A stretch of 64,000 nt of DNA from positions 24,941,287 to 25,005,286 of the forward strand of contig NC_086283.1 of the NCBI RefSeq assembly GCF_021018805.1, written 5' to 3'. Both the position numbers and the translations under genes were made by a program. A model generated the notes under the pieces. That model had not been told where the DNA came from. It searched no databases and saw only the letters and a program-made list of their open reading frames with translations. Shown here piece after piece: positions 47,006 through 62,100 of this stretch (position 1 is its first letter; every line of letters starts with the position of its first letter). Origin of the DNA: Prinia subflava. Lineage: Eukaryota > Chordata > Aves > Passeriformes > Cisticolidae.

Positions 47006-50000
47006 CTAGAAGTTAAGAAAAGGTGGTTTTAAAAGGCATTTGCTGTATATTCTGTACACAATAAAAAGGTGTACAGAATTGATAATGTTTTCCATATAGT
47101 AATGTGTAGATGTTCAACCTTTCTTCAGTGAAAATTTTTATTCATAAATTCCATCACTAGAAACAACATCATCAGCATGAGATATGAGTATGCAGTTTGG
47201 ATATTAAAATACTGTCTCCAGAGGATGAGAACAGCTCCAGCAAAAACTGCCTTGAAAGTTCAGTATTACAGCAATTTACTGAAGGTGGTGAAATAGAATT
47301 CACATCTCTTTCACTGAAGAGGTTAACAATGTCTGACCTACAGCAAAGATTTCTAGAGAAGGTTAACTCTTGCACTGAAAGACAAACCAAGAAATGATAA
47401 AGGAGTAACATCAGTGAAAGTCAGTCTTACCTGAGAGAGGAAATGTGTCACAAAGTCTCCCACTGCTGGTGGCCTTCTGCTGGCATGTCGAGATACAACT
47501 CATACAAGACAATAATGTATCATTCTGAATGTCTTCTAGTTGAAATAAGTGGGGCTTGTCAGGGCAAAACAGTGGAAGAAAAGCAACATCTATTCCTGTG
47601 TCATGGTTTATACCTGTTGAAGAAAAATATTTTATGTCAGAAGAAAACCTCACATTCAACCCATCAGTAAGTTTGTGCACCACTTCTCTTTTCTTTTTAA
47701 GAAACAACTGCACTGATTTTTATTTACATGTTCTTTGTCCATGTGTTAATAACTAATGTCTAAAAATATGTTTCTATATAGGATTATACAGAAGCACATT
47801 CAAATTAATATGATATCATGAAATACTATGGTTTAAGGCTAACAATGCTGATAGTTCAAAAAACATTACACCTTGGAAGCCATTTCACCCTCCTTTTAAT
47901 TTTATCTGCAAAGGCAGAGAAATTTACAACCAGTAAAGTGTGCAATGCAGTGCTACTTTCATCTTCGATTTTGTATTGTCAGTCTCAGGATTCTAATGAC
48001 TTCAAATATTCAAACACTTCCTCTGTAAATGTCCCTTAGCAAATAATGAAAACTTTTAAATTATGGGAACTTAACATGAGCATTTTAAGCAAGGCAATTT
48101 CTGTCTACTTCTAATGGGAAAACAAAAACTGAATAATCCTCAATAAAGCTAGCAAACAGATACACATCAACTTGCATATTTATATTTTAGTAAATAAAAA
48201 ATCAATCAACTGTCACTTAATGCTGACTTCATGTTAAGCAGCAAGAAGCAGTTAATGAGTATGGCTAAAATATGGCCTTTCATTTTCTGCCACTGAGAGA
48301 AGGTACTTTAGGAGCAACAGTATGAAAAAACCAGCTCAACAAGAATAATGCTGAAAAATGCATTTATAGTTGTCTTCTTCCTTCCAGGATCACTAACTTG
48401 TTTCTGATAAACACTTCTCCAGCAGAAAGTGCAATTAATAATTTGCCTGATTATGTCAGGTTGAAATAACGAACAGGACCTACTTCTAACTGAAGTAATC
48501 AATAGTTTAAAGACTACACACATTCTTCAAATAATACTTGGTAAGACTATACGGAAACTCTAACAAAAATCTAAAATGTCAATAATTTTTCAAATCTCAA
48601 GAAATACTCAGAATCAAGTGATTCCGTTAGAGAAATCCATTCAGTTTCTGATGAACTTATTCTGCTCTTGCTTAACCTTTTTTACAAGGCAAGCTACTTA
48701 CCTAGTACTGTCACTTCATAATATCCAAGGCCATTAGCACTTTTAAACTCATTGGTGTTTTTATCTGTCCTGGCTTCTATTGGCTGGTGCACTGCTGCAT
48801 GAAGGTTGTACTGTTGCATAAGTAAGTCTTTGTGCATGTAATCAAATTTACATGGGATACTTTCTGGGAAAATTTTGCTGTGATGAAAATAATTCATTAA
48901 CTTGTCTTTCACTTGTGCCCACAGGTCACTCTGCCAGAAATCACAAGTTCTTCCAGTCTCTTCAGTTTCAGGTATATTACTCACTCCTTCTTGATCTATT
49001 ATAAGCACAGAAAACATTTAGTTGTTTATATGCTTATATAATTGCATCACTCCTCTGATAACTAAGATATAATTTTCATTAGAACATTTCAACTATGAAA
49101 ATATGGCAGAAATTAATAAGGCCAAGAGAAAATGTGAGGTCTTATGCTACAAAGTGCTTCTGGGATACTAAACTAACTTAAAATTTTTACAAAGATACAC
49201 TGAGAATTTATTGCCCATAATGGGAAACAATCTAATGCTGTCCCTTCAGCCATCCCTTAGAACACAGCTGGGAACATTGAGTAGAATGACATTGATGATA
49301 CATTGCTACAGTGGTTCCCTAGAGGCTGATGCGGCTGGATGTGCAAAGAAACTGTCTTAGCAAAGGTTACAAGGATATCTTTGTTGCCTGGTTTGGACCT
49401 GGAGAAGTAGTCTTAAGCCTCCTAAGGTTAATGTAACAACTATTTGCAACGTACCTGTGCAGTACTGCAAACTGTCTGACACAGCCTGTCCATTTTTATC
49501 TTGCACAGAATGTCCAAGCTGACAATCATCTAAGCTATAAAAAAAAAAACTATAGTGTGTATACATATATATATATATATATATATATTTATCTTAAACC
49601 TAATTAATCTCAAAGTCTATGCAGCAAAAGACAGACTTCTACTGATAAATGACACGAGTTCGAGTGAATGAGCTGATTCCTTATCATAAGAGTTGTATAC
49701 AGCAGCTTGACACAACGAGACCCCTGCGCTCAGTAAATCAGCTTAGCAGAGCTCAGGGCTAGCTAGCCCGGCCTGATTCCTGGCTCTGGGAATCGGATGG
49801 GGAAGGGTTTTACACTCTCAGCCCGGTGTCTGCTGCCCTCTACGGACACCTGGTGGAAATACCACGTGTGACACGGCCAACCATGACAGGTGACTCGATT
49901 GCAAAAACCTGGTGCTCAACATGCAGCTGCACTGTCCTGTCATCCCCTTCAGCACCCAGAAACACAGCATGAATGGAGCCATGTCACCACTCCGGAATCC

Positions 50001-53000
50001 AAAATGACAGAAATGCCAAATCTCTATTTTCCTGTGGACATACTGTCCCGTTGTCATGATCAGTTCAATGAACCAAACTAGGTATTTGTTAAGCCTTTCT
50101 TTTTTGATCCATGAAGTTTTGAATTAATGGTAAGAAACTATACTTTATCAATCTCTAATAAATTACCTAGGATATTATGCAGGAGAAAAACATAAGAGGC
50201 ACTCTGTAAGCAAACACAGTAACATGAGCTCTGAGGCCCATTTACTCTTTTCTTCTTTGATCCATTCCTTTTATTAGAATAAAACTCACTGTGATGTCTA
50301 AAAAAACTTAGGGAAAGGACTATCTAGATTATCTTGCATCACAAACAACTGCAACAGGTAAGACTTTGTTAAGGTACCCTTAAAATTCCAACTATCAAAG
50401 TCGTTAATAATAACTAGAAAATAGAGTAAAAAAGGAATCAAAGATGAACATGCTGTTTAGTGGACCACACTGTATTTCATAAGGATTTGCAGGTTTTTAA
50501 ACCATTTTTTCTATTTCATACTAGGGTGTACCTTGAAAATTTCATGTCAGCATTTTGTAACAAATGAAAAATATCCAAAATAGTATCTAGTGAAAAGATA
50601 AAAGGAAATATACTGTGGGTTTTGATTATAAAAGTATATTTTATGAAATGCACTCCTATCATGACTAGATCATCATTGAAGTGACATCCTTGTGATGTCC
50701 AAATCTAGGCACAAAAGAATCATCACTTAAGCGGTACAACCTGTGCAATTAGTGCCCAGAAAATTAATTTTCATTTTTGAGATTTGGATGTGTCAAATAT
50801 AAAATGAAACCCCAGCACAGTGTTAAGAAAGGCTTGCTCAGAAACAAACGTGTCAAGATAGATACATGTCAATTTCTCTCCTCATTATGGCACAGGATTA
50901 AACCAAGTCATATTGCTGACAAGTGGATATCATGGAAAGGGGATGTTATGTTTTTTATTCTTTTAAAATTGTCTAGTTTTGGAAGTGAATAGGCTCTGAT
51001 TTAAAGCAAGTAAAAATGCTCAGGAAAATACGAAAAAAACTTGTCATGATTTTTCCCCACTTCTTTCACAGATCTGTGGCTGGGATAATTTCTACCTGCC
51101 TAACACATTATTCCTCCAGGCCTGCTTTGTGCTGGATGGGTAAACAGCCTGGCTTGTAAAGGAAACTACTTGTCTCTACACATAGGCCATGTACTTCTTT
51201 GCAAGCCGCTTTGTCTGCAATGCACCTAAGGCCACCCAAATCCTTCCACTTACTGCAATGTGCTCCTGTTGCTGTACACCAAAATACCCACAGGCTATTT
51301 TACCCATGCCAGCTTTAGGAGAACTTGTGCCCTGCCAGTTTTGCTGTTTCAGCCCGCACTCTGCAGGCCCCCCTTTCCACAGATGCCCACTTGCAAAAAA
51401 GCCTTTCCTCACTATTTTCAGATACATTGATATTCAACTCATCAGTCATTTTCCTTTAAATTCTTGTCATTGAAAATAACATCAATCAAAATCTATGGCA
51501 GATAAATATTTTCAAAAGCTATTGGGAAAATAAGCACGTCCCATGCTTCACACCTATTTCCTAAGCACTGGGATAAATGTGATAAATGAAATTAAGAAAA
51601 AAATATTTACAACTTGCAGCTATGCCTAAACAATGCAAAGAAGTAAAGAACCTTGAAACAACACAACAAAACATCCTACTCACTGATAAAACTGATGAAA
51701 TTTACTTTATAGATTGGTTTGAAATTAACTAACTGTTCTGACACCATTATGGTAAACACATCTACCACAGCAAGTAATAGAGAGACCAAACAGCCTTTCA
51801 TGGTAACTTGACAAGTCTACACAAATTGATTTTTGGTATCTTCTTACTTCTCCCTGACAAATTCCTATTTGTGTGAAAAAGAGCTGTGAAGGAAACATGA
51901 CATGCTGTGAAACTTTTGGTCATACAAACCTCAAGATGAATTTCCCTATATTATAGAGTGCCCGTTCCCTAGCTGTCACGTCCACGGGAAGAAAAAAGGA
52001 CGAAAGGGTCTACGTGACAAAAAAATACAGAAGTGAAACTGCAAGGATAGAAGCATGCAAACAAGTTCATTTCAAGCAGTATGGAGTGGGAACATGTAGT
52101 GCAGCAATTCCATGGTAACATGCTAAATTTACAAAGATTGAAATTCCAAGAAAACTGTGCTTTTTCCATTTTCACATAAAAACAATCCTTTCTGAAATTC
52201 CTGATCTTTCCTTATCCACAAACACTTCATTCTCTATAAATTAAATTACTTTGGAGTAAATGAAATGCTTAGAAGTACCATTATGAGGAAGATCTTTATT
52301 AGCAAGGATGTGAATATCAACAATAATACTAAATTGTCCAGTTTCTTTGTTCTTTTTGAAACCCTTAAAAATCAGGTAAGTTACCTCAGAAATGCAGGGA
52401 CTGTAGCTGTCAATAAAAAGCCTCAAAATAAGCTCTTACTGATTTAAAAAGCCGAAATGCAACCATGTGCTGAAAATAACATATAAAAAACCTTCATGCA
52501 GAATAGTTTAAGTTAGAATATATACTTTAAAACGTATCTTTGCTATTGGACTCAACGATCCTTGTGGGCCCTTTCAAACTTGGAATATTCTGTGAAGTAT
52601 GTGAAGTTTGTTAAAACTACTGTTATTACTTCATCAACATATTAAAGTATTTCAGTGAGAGCTGACATTCTGCTATATCTAAGGAACGGAAAACAATGCA
52701 ATTTTAAAGTATGTCAGCTAACTTTCTATTTTTCTTTGGCAATTTGGAGAATTCAGCAAAATTCTATACAGAAATACACAAGTTACCTTTGAATTATATA
52801 GAGTGAAACAGCTTTCCATAATCCAACACAGACTTTCTCCTCCTTTAGCTGAGGTTCTAGCACTAATGGCATAGAGTGGACACACAGGTAGCGAGGAGAG
52901 TAGCAGATTGAGAAAAGCAGAGAACAAAGTAAACATGCCTTAACTTCTGGCTCCACCTATAAGAAACGGGGAGAAGACATTCTTCCCATCCTTCCCCCCA

Positions 53001-56000
53001 CCCAGGAAAAAGAGGAACATTTCTCAGCAAGCAAAAGAAAACAGGATTCCTTACAGTCAAGGAAAACCTCCTGATTTTCCTATGGATTTGCACAAGTCCC
53101 TGCAAACTCCTGCACCACCTGCAGAAGTGTGACCTTAAAGCCAGGTGATGCTTTTAACGAACCAGCTGCAAAGCCAGGTAACCATTTCTCCTAGAAAATG
53201 CAGTTTCTACCAAAAGGACTAGGAAACAACAGACACATGGATTCAAAAGAGCCTCATTTATGCCCCAGAAAAAGGTATTGCAAATTAGCTTCCAATAAAT
53301 GTGTTTTAAGAAAACAGGCATGCTTGTAGGGGAGCAATACTGGCAGAATGGTCAACAGCTTTGATCAGCTCCCTCATTACCACTGTTGCCCTGTTCCTGC
53401 TACCATGATTCTTGGGTTTAGGGGGGGAAAGGAAAAGATGCTAAAAGTAAACCCAAAAGGCAACAGAGATGTATATGCAGTCATGACACAAATCCAGATC
53501 ACTGCCAAACTACACAAACATCCTAAATTACTGACACCAAAGAGTTCAAACATTCATGTTGCTCATGTTGTGTCTGGAACAGGTGAAAAGAATTTATGGC
53601 CCTTAAACAAAATGCACAAATAAAAGTAGCTTGTAGCCCCTGGTTAACAAATAAAAGCATTAATTTCATTTTCTTAATAATTTCACTTTTGTAATTATTT
53701 CAGTAGGTTCCAGACTTGACAGGACTCTGGATTTGAAATTCCTATCTGGACTTCAAAAAAACCCCACCTTCTCTGGATCCAAACCGAGTTATGTAACAAC
53801 TGAGTGCTGGCGAGTGAAAGGAGCCAGGGGAGTGACTTCCCAGGGACAACTATTCTAACATTCATTAGGGAAAATGTACAGCTCACCCACCACCAGAAAA
53901 CCCATTAATTACCATGATGAACTTCTGTTCTTACATATTCCCTTAGTAGTAGTAGCAGCAATATAAGATGTTTAACAACACAGTCAAAATTATGTTTTGG
54001 ATATATATAGAGTCGGTGCAGACGAGTGAATACAAAACATCAAACTCTACCCTCATCTGTTCCTTCATTTTACTTCCTTAGAGATTCCTGATCTGTAAAA
54101 TTTTTACTCGGAGTATTTTTCTTTGATTATTGCAATTATTCAACACAGTTAATTTCACATGACTTACCCAAGTTTTCTTCTTACAGTCCGTGTAAAATAG
54201 GGGTAAGATGATACAGGACTAACAGGTGTACCTTCCCTTAAAGTAGGAAATTCACCATTATTTTTCAATATCTATTTAAATGGAAATTCACAAAGCAAAA
54301 GGACTTTGATGTTTTTCTTTCAGGCAGAACTAAACTAAGACACTCAAATGCTGGAAGTTTTCATATGAAACAGAATTCACTAAGTTTGCTATAACACTGC
54401 CAAGACAGAACATCTATTTACCAAGGTTTTCTAAATATTAAATTTCCATTCAATTCTAATTATATTTTATTTTATTTCCCCTCAAAATACTCTAAATATC
54501 CACTCTCTTCACACATTATAACTTATGGATATGAAAAGTAAAGAAGAAAAATATACCCTTTATAATACAAGAAATCCACTGCAAAAAACCCAGATGTGAC
54601 TGGCCTGACTTCTGAAACTTTCCATCTGTCGGTGTATACACCAGGCTCTCAATAGTGAGTGTGGGTGTAATAGATTTTACACATATGCTGCAACAAAGGG
54701 CAATCTTATGCAAGCAGTTACTTTACTCCTGAATCTAATGCTGTTATATCAGATGAACTACAAGTTATTTTGAGCCCTTAGGTTAGCACATGCCCACTGC
54801 CTACTTTCCTTTCTGACAGCAAGTTACAGCTACATGCAGTACACTCCATTGCAAAGAAATCAAAAATAAGCTGTGTTTGAAATGAAGGAACAGCTATACC
54901 TGATTCTGCATTTTCAAGTCAAGATATCTGATTTCCTCACACCACTCTAACTGTTGTTTGTTCCACAGCTATGTCACTAAACTACATTTGGTTCAAGTAT
55001 TAACTACTCTTATTTCAAATCTGTGAGCTTAATAACAAAGTAGTATAAATATAATTAAGAAGAGAGCAAACCTACTTTAATTAATCTTTCATTATCATGA
55101 ACAGTATAATTGTCATCACCTCATGCTAGGAAAAATAGATAACTACAATTTAAATATTCAACTATATATGCTCTTAAAGCTTTCTTATATAGTTTCTACA
55201 GCCTGGGCTCCGGCCTAATTCCTGAAACACTTTTTAGAAGATCTGCCATGTATTTATGATGAGAGCTTACTGCTCTGCATCTCTTCTCCATCTGTATGGT
55301 GTCCTTCTCTTGATTGAACTCCCCTTTGACAGCGGAGCTTGGTGCTGATGTTCCCCAGGAGTGCAGGGTGGCCCCAGAGAAGACTCAACTTCTTCATTTT
55401 TTCCCATGTCAACACAGTCTTCTTTGGACACAGAAGAACTTCCAAGAGACTGACAAGTATCCTGTTGCAAAAACAGCTAACTGTTTAAGACTTTCAATGT
55501 ACTTAAAGCTATTTCTTCCAACTCAAAAACCTGCAAATTTCTAACAGTCACCTTACATCTAGCAGAAATTATCTAATCATGTTAATAAGGTAACTTCTGT
55601 TAGAAAGTGACAAGTGAAAGTGACATTGCAGCAGTTGCCTCTCCCACACTCCAATTTGCACCAGGTTATCAGTCAAACTAGTAACTTTTAAACAGTTACA
55701 AGTTTTACAGAGGACTGCCACAATACTTTCAGAGAAGCAATGAATCACTGCTTTTTAAAATTTTGCTCTCAAAAATTAGATTGAGAGACAATGTAATTAG
55801 GTTCTGAACTCAAACACAAAATCCTCAATTTTAATGACAATCATAGCTGCTTTGGCATTGACTCTCACACATGGTACCTGGATGAGTTCCCCTCCTGGGG
55901 CTTCTTCAGCTGCATCGCTATAGCTGATGCATCTTATGGCACTGATTATTCCCTGAACAGCGATTCGCTTGTGTTCTCTGTAGTGCAGGTCTTCAATTTC

Positions 56001-59000
56001 TCTCCCTATTTCACTTATGGGTTTCAAAACTGATTCAACTGCAAAGAAGAAATTTCCAGAATCAAGTTTTAGAGACATATAATAGCAAAATCTCTGAACA
56101 CAAGACTAATTTTTACTAAATATTAAATTGATTTAAACGTATGCTTTTAAAGAATTCTAAAGAATTTTTGTTATCAATATCACATGGAAAAAAAAATTAA
56201 AACAATAAACCTTTTTAGCTCATAAGGATCCATTAGTATGCATTATCACACACCACAATTTTTGTTTCAGGTAAAATTTCCAGTTCAATGTACCCTTCAG
56301 AATAACTATTTAAAATCTTGATTTAGCAGAATATTCAGAGTAAAACTTCTGGGTATATGTGCAACCCATGTCAGCTTCACCCGTTTACCTGCAGCTAACA
56401 GTGTGATATTTTCTGTGAGGTGAGGATTTAGCCTATGAAATATTTAGTCACAAAAAGGAGTTTTTCCTGGACTAAGATTGACTGAAAAAGGCCACAAATC
56501 TTAGAGATATTTGATAGATGATACCTTCATTGTTTTTACAATATTTCACAAAGCTATCAGGAGGTCGTGGAAAAGGGTAATAGCCACCAATGACAGTTTT
56601 CTTTATTAGATCAGCTTCACTTTGTGATTTCGTCCACTGAATGAAGTTTTTCACTTTGGCATCTTTGGTGTATGGCTGGCCCTTGTGCCACCCTTTTAAA
56701 ACAAAAATAATCACGTATCAAAACCAAAGCAGGTTAGTGAAATCTGTTCTCATTTTGAAACTCCCCTGAATACAACCTAGAAAAAATAAATAAGAAAATC
56801 TTGACTAGAGAATACAAAAGATGTCTTTTGTTGAGAGTGTTTTACAAAATGAGTACCTTGAATTTCTTGACTACATTTGCATTTGACACCGGAAGTTACA
56901 CAAATGTTAAACAACAGAAAAAAAACAAAAGAATTAGCAAAAAAGCACCTAGAATAGGAAAGCTGCAAGTGTTTTTTAATGTTTTAAGTAACTGGTAATC
57001 ACCATTGCTACCCTATCAAAAGATTAACAGCCTGAAAGAATTAGTAAATATATGTCTTAACCTAGAAATACTTTTCACAAGATAAACCCATTTTAATGCC
57101 TCACAAGAATGCTATTTGCCTTTTGTTTTCTGCTATGATGTTTCATTATTACCTCAGAGTCTGCACTGATTATTTAGTTGTAAAATGAAAATACCCTTTC
57201 CAAAGAAATAGCATGAGAACTACATAAAAACTAGAAGTAGTTTAACTTACCTGTAATGAATATTTGACTTTCATTTGAAGTCGTAAGGTAAACTGTCCTG
57301 GAAGGATTCTCAGTGAGGCCCTGGATCACTCTCATCTGTGTACACACCAAGTATGTCACTGGAGAAAAAAAAAACCCCTTCAGTTTTTTTCTTCCTGACA
57401 GTTCATTGATTTTAGAATGGCAAGACTGACACACACTGGATTAAATTTATTAAGTCCTCTAAACAAGACACTTGACCCTACAAATATTACACATGTCTCT
57501 ATTATAAATTACCATATGGACACACAATTAAATCTTCAATTTAATTTCAGCATAGATATTACAACTAAAACATGAGAAACTTCATCGGGTAGGTTATCAT
57601 TGAAATATTGGTACATAGTACAAATATTGGTATTAGACGGCTGTGTTCCTTAAGGATAGAAAACATAAAATCATGAGAAATTATGACATGCCACTGCAAA
57701 CCTTCTATACAGAGCTCAAACTCACTCTTTTGTTAGTATCTCAATTACTGGAATGTCATTCTTTCCCACTTCCCCGGAACACCCAAGATGAATGCAGCCA
57801 TAATCTTAGCAGGACTGTGCAGCTGATGCTGCATCAAACAATACAAAAAATGCATATCAACACCAACCAGTGTTAAAAAGAGGGTGAGTGCTTGGAGAAG
57901 AGAAAAAAGGCAAGAAGAAATATTTAAAGCTCTTTCAAAATCCTTCATTAAGGATTTCCTAGTTTGAAATTTATTACTCTTAGCTCATGTGTGATAACTA
58001 ACACAGCTGGGTGATGACTGCTGTTTGGGCAAAACCCACTGGTTTAAAGAAATTAAGCTTTTTCACTTTCACCCCTCTCTTCATTCAATCCTCTTAAATT
58101 ATTCCAGTCCAGAAAAAAACAGGTATTTACAGGTCAAGACCAGCTGCTGCCTTTAATTGCCTCTAATGTAAGAGATATTGCCCAGGTACTTCTTAATAGA
58201 AATGTCTGAAACGAAGGAGATCAGAGGAGGCCCAGGCCCAGCTGTCCATCTAATTGTTTACACTAACTGACAAACTGCAATTTGTAAGGGTTTCAAATAC
58301 TCAAACTATTTTTTGTTCTTAAATTTTATTTTCTGATCAACTATCTGGAGGAGATAAATTGTGGCATTTTTTAATTCAGTGGCAACTAATCTCAGAATCA
58401 GAAATTCTCAATGAACCAGAAAAACATTATAAATAATTATTAGTAAGTATTATAGAGAGACGAGTACTTGGATGAATATGCTCAAACACATCTGGCTGAG
58501 AAGATGCAAACAATTCCAGTATGAATGGTTGGTCTGAGGTCCCATCAATGGCATGTACCCAACGATAGAGCCAGAAGTCTTCACTGTGTTCTATATAAAC
58601 AAATATTAAGAAAAATGTATAAGCATTTACTTAGAAATTTAGAATCTATTTGATAAATTCTGAAAGTCATATTTATAGAAAAACCTCTTTTTCTGGCTCG
58701 CTCAGCCCTTCCTACAAACGTCACAAGACCAATAACATCACAGGAATGATTGTGTGGTAAGTCATCCAGTTCTGACCTAAAACCAAAAATAGAAGAAAGC
58801 TGGGTAAGCTTTCTTAGAAACTCTGCAAAAAGCATTTCCAATTAACATTCACTGTAAGATAGCATAATTTAAATTCCAGCTTGATAACCAACAAAATTCT
58901 ATTTTACCTTGTGATAAACCTATATTTAACTTCAGGTAATCCCCACTCTGGCTTAACCATTTCTTCTGGAATAATACTTATTTCAGTAGGAGGATCTCGT

Positions 59001-59078
59001 ACATTAAGGCTAATTTCTGATAAAGAAAAAAAAGTCAGTAACATTTAGGGCATGAATACAAATTAACATTGTCATCAC

Positions 59079-59120
<42 letters not shown>

Positions 59121-62100
59121 CAAAAGAAACCAGAGCAAAGTTTCTGTGAAATTATTAATCGATTTCTCTGCGTTCAGGTTTTCATCAAAATAAAGTAAGG
59201 AATTTAGGTACAACAAAGCAATGAGTAATGTTAAACTTTCCAATTGCCTATGTGAGCCAAGTAGTCCAATCCAGACAGTATTTTAACAGAAACTAATCCA
59301 ATCATGATTAGATACAAAGTACTTTTTACACTAGCTTTGTTGTCAAATGTCTGTAAGATCTGAAACTGATGTGCAGACAACAAACTAAAAAAGAACTAGC
59401 ACACAGGAATTTCCATATTTGATACCAGTTCAGGTAATTATTAACAGGATACAAATACACCATGGCCATGGTGGAAAACAAAACCTTCTCATGCCTATTC
59501 TGTAGCACCTGAAAATTTTAATTTATTAATCAAACTGTTTAGATGCTAAATTACAAACATGGTGGAGCATTGGGGCAAGCAAGGTGTTCTTCAATCAGAT
59601 TAAAAAATACAGGAAGTATGGCTTCTGCTTCTGGAATACACAGCGCAGTATAAAACTCTATGGTCTTTTAACAGGAGAAATCATGCTTGTACATAAAAGA
59701 CAGATTCTGATGAACATCCTTAGGTTTGAGTAAGGGATTATTCAAATAATGCACTCAGAAAAGTAATTAAGTAGGTATAAATAATGTGTACAACTGTTTA
59801 CGTAATGATATCTGGTGCCTCGCCCTGACAGTGCAACATTAGGAACGAGTTCTACTTCAAGTCAGACCTTCTACTCAGCAACTCTAGGCTTCTGCTTTCT
59901 AGAAATGTATTTGGAAGACACTTGTGGTTTTGCATATGGTCTTTTAGGACACTATCACTGAGAAAATTCCTGAAACAAAACTTTCCCAATTGCATCAAAA
60001 CTATCTCTCACTTGTTTCATTATTTTGAGATTAGATGGAAGTCATACACACAGCTCAGGATTATGCCCTGGGATGAGTCAGAAGCTAAGGTCAGTCCAAG
60101 GTGTCATCAGTGCCACACAAATTCAGTGATGTGTGATATTGAAATGTGCACACTGTCTGGCAGTGGAATTGACAGCATCGGTACTAAGTTCCAGCTAAAG
60201 ATTTTAGGTTGTGAAGCGGCACCTCTCAGCAAGTCCCACAATGCTGCAGCTGCAAACAGGGGCCAGCAATGCAGAGCTAACTCCAGAGAAATCTATGGAT
60301 GTGCCTGAAGCATAGAGCCTTGCAGGACTCTCCATTTGGAAACCCTTTAATACTGGGGCCCTGATAACTCTCTAGATATATATTGTACAATATTTGCAGA
60401 TGAACGCTTCAAAGGACACAGTGGAAAATTGTGATGGATGGAATTACAAATTGAAAATAAAAGAAAAAAGTAATTGTTACTTAAGCAATTCAGTGTAATT
60501 GAAATGTGAAATATTGCCCCACATTGGGCATATACAGAGATTCTCAGTGAGGTAATAAATTTCACTTCATCTGAACAGAAAAAAAAAAAAATCATGCAAT
60601 GGAAATTGCACAAAATCCATGTTACAAATGCTCTAGATTTTTTTCTGGATATTCTGTTCTCTTGTGACCCTCTTCTTATGGGACATATGATGATACCATC
60701 CATCATGGGATTATGTGGATTCATATTAAGATGAAATTCTCAGCAAAGAACTAAGATTCTGTACATATTTTTGTATGAACCAAAGATTTACAATTTCTGA
60801 AGTTTATCTGTGCACCCTGGCATTTTCCAGTGGAGTGGCTTCTTGTTCTTCCATTACACAGCTATTATCCTTTACAGCCCAGTAGCTGAGTTGGCTATTT
60901 TGATCTCTTTGTTCCCACTTCTACCCCAATTATGCTTGTAAGAAATCAGAAGTGCAGAGCGAATAAGGCCATGAAAATGCAAAGATATTTGCCCATTCAG
61001 AAAGTCACGTCAGATAGCATATTTTATTCTGTCTTCTTTGTATAGAAAGGTTTTGTGGCAATTATAATTGTTTTGAGGGTTGGCTTGTAATTGTCATCAC
61101 CTTCTCTCACAAACTTCCATGCCTGGGTAAACATTTCTGTCTCCTGCCAAGTCATCACAAATACTTCAGACACTGAGATCTGGTTTTAATGCAAATATTT
61201 ATCAGTCAGGGAAAATATTCTTCTGGAAGATATTCTGTGAAAACACAACTTATTTTTGTGCACTGTAGCAATTCCATTAGGAAACTGTTATTGCCAATAA
61301 GTTATACATACATCACCCTTCACCAACATGCATATTGTTTCAAGAAGTTATTTGAATTTTCTGAATGTTTGCTATCATTTTGTTCTGAGTATAAAAGCAT
61401 AAAATGGGAAAGAGTTCATATAGGGTGAAGGAGGAGAGAAAGCAACCCCAAAATTGATCAAATCCAGTTTGAAAAGGCCATTACTGTTATATTGCAGGAC
61501 TTGCATTTTTGTAGTACAGCTCCTTTGAATATCTGCCACGTTACACAACTGGCAAGTAAGAAAATGCTTTTTCATAGCCAAGGAATATTCTTCATACACC
61601 ACCCCCCCATGGTGACGCTCTTTCAGCACACAGAAGTCATCAATGCAACATTTTATTCTGTGGGGCTGTGCAGATGCTGTGGCCTTGACAGTATACACTA
61701 AAATCTGAAGTTGGATGAGGTGATAATGACCCCCAGTGACCTGGAAAAAGGTGTGGCCCACAGTGTACAAGTGATATGGGTATTATTAAGCAAGAGGTAA
61801 AATCAGATTAAAATTCATTACCAGAGGCCTATCTTTATAGTCTCAGATCCTGATATCAGGGATTTATTTATTTATTTATTTAAATAAAGATTTTAATTAA
61901 TTGTGGCAGTAACCTTTGTAGAAGTGATTCAATATAAACAGGGAACAGCAAGAACCTGGATGCTCAGAACACCTTTCAGAGGTACTAATTAAGGATTTAT
62001 ACCTTATCAATTACTCTCTTTTTAATTTATTTCTGTGAACTACTTTGCACAGCTGTATTTAATGGATTCAAAATAGGTTTCTGCAATACTTAACCAATTG

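Noticed and set aside
51176..51473. Overlapping 80-95-codon frames on both strands in a RADX intron
   Set aside because: No recognisable domain, no splice context fitting RADX phases; could be an old repeat but not identifiable.
59922..60308. 128-codon plus-strand frame inside a RADX intron
   Set aside because: Cys/His-containing but no zinc-finger spacing or other motif, and no exon structure.
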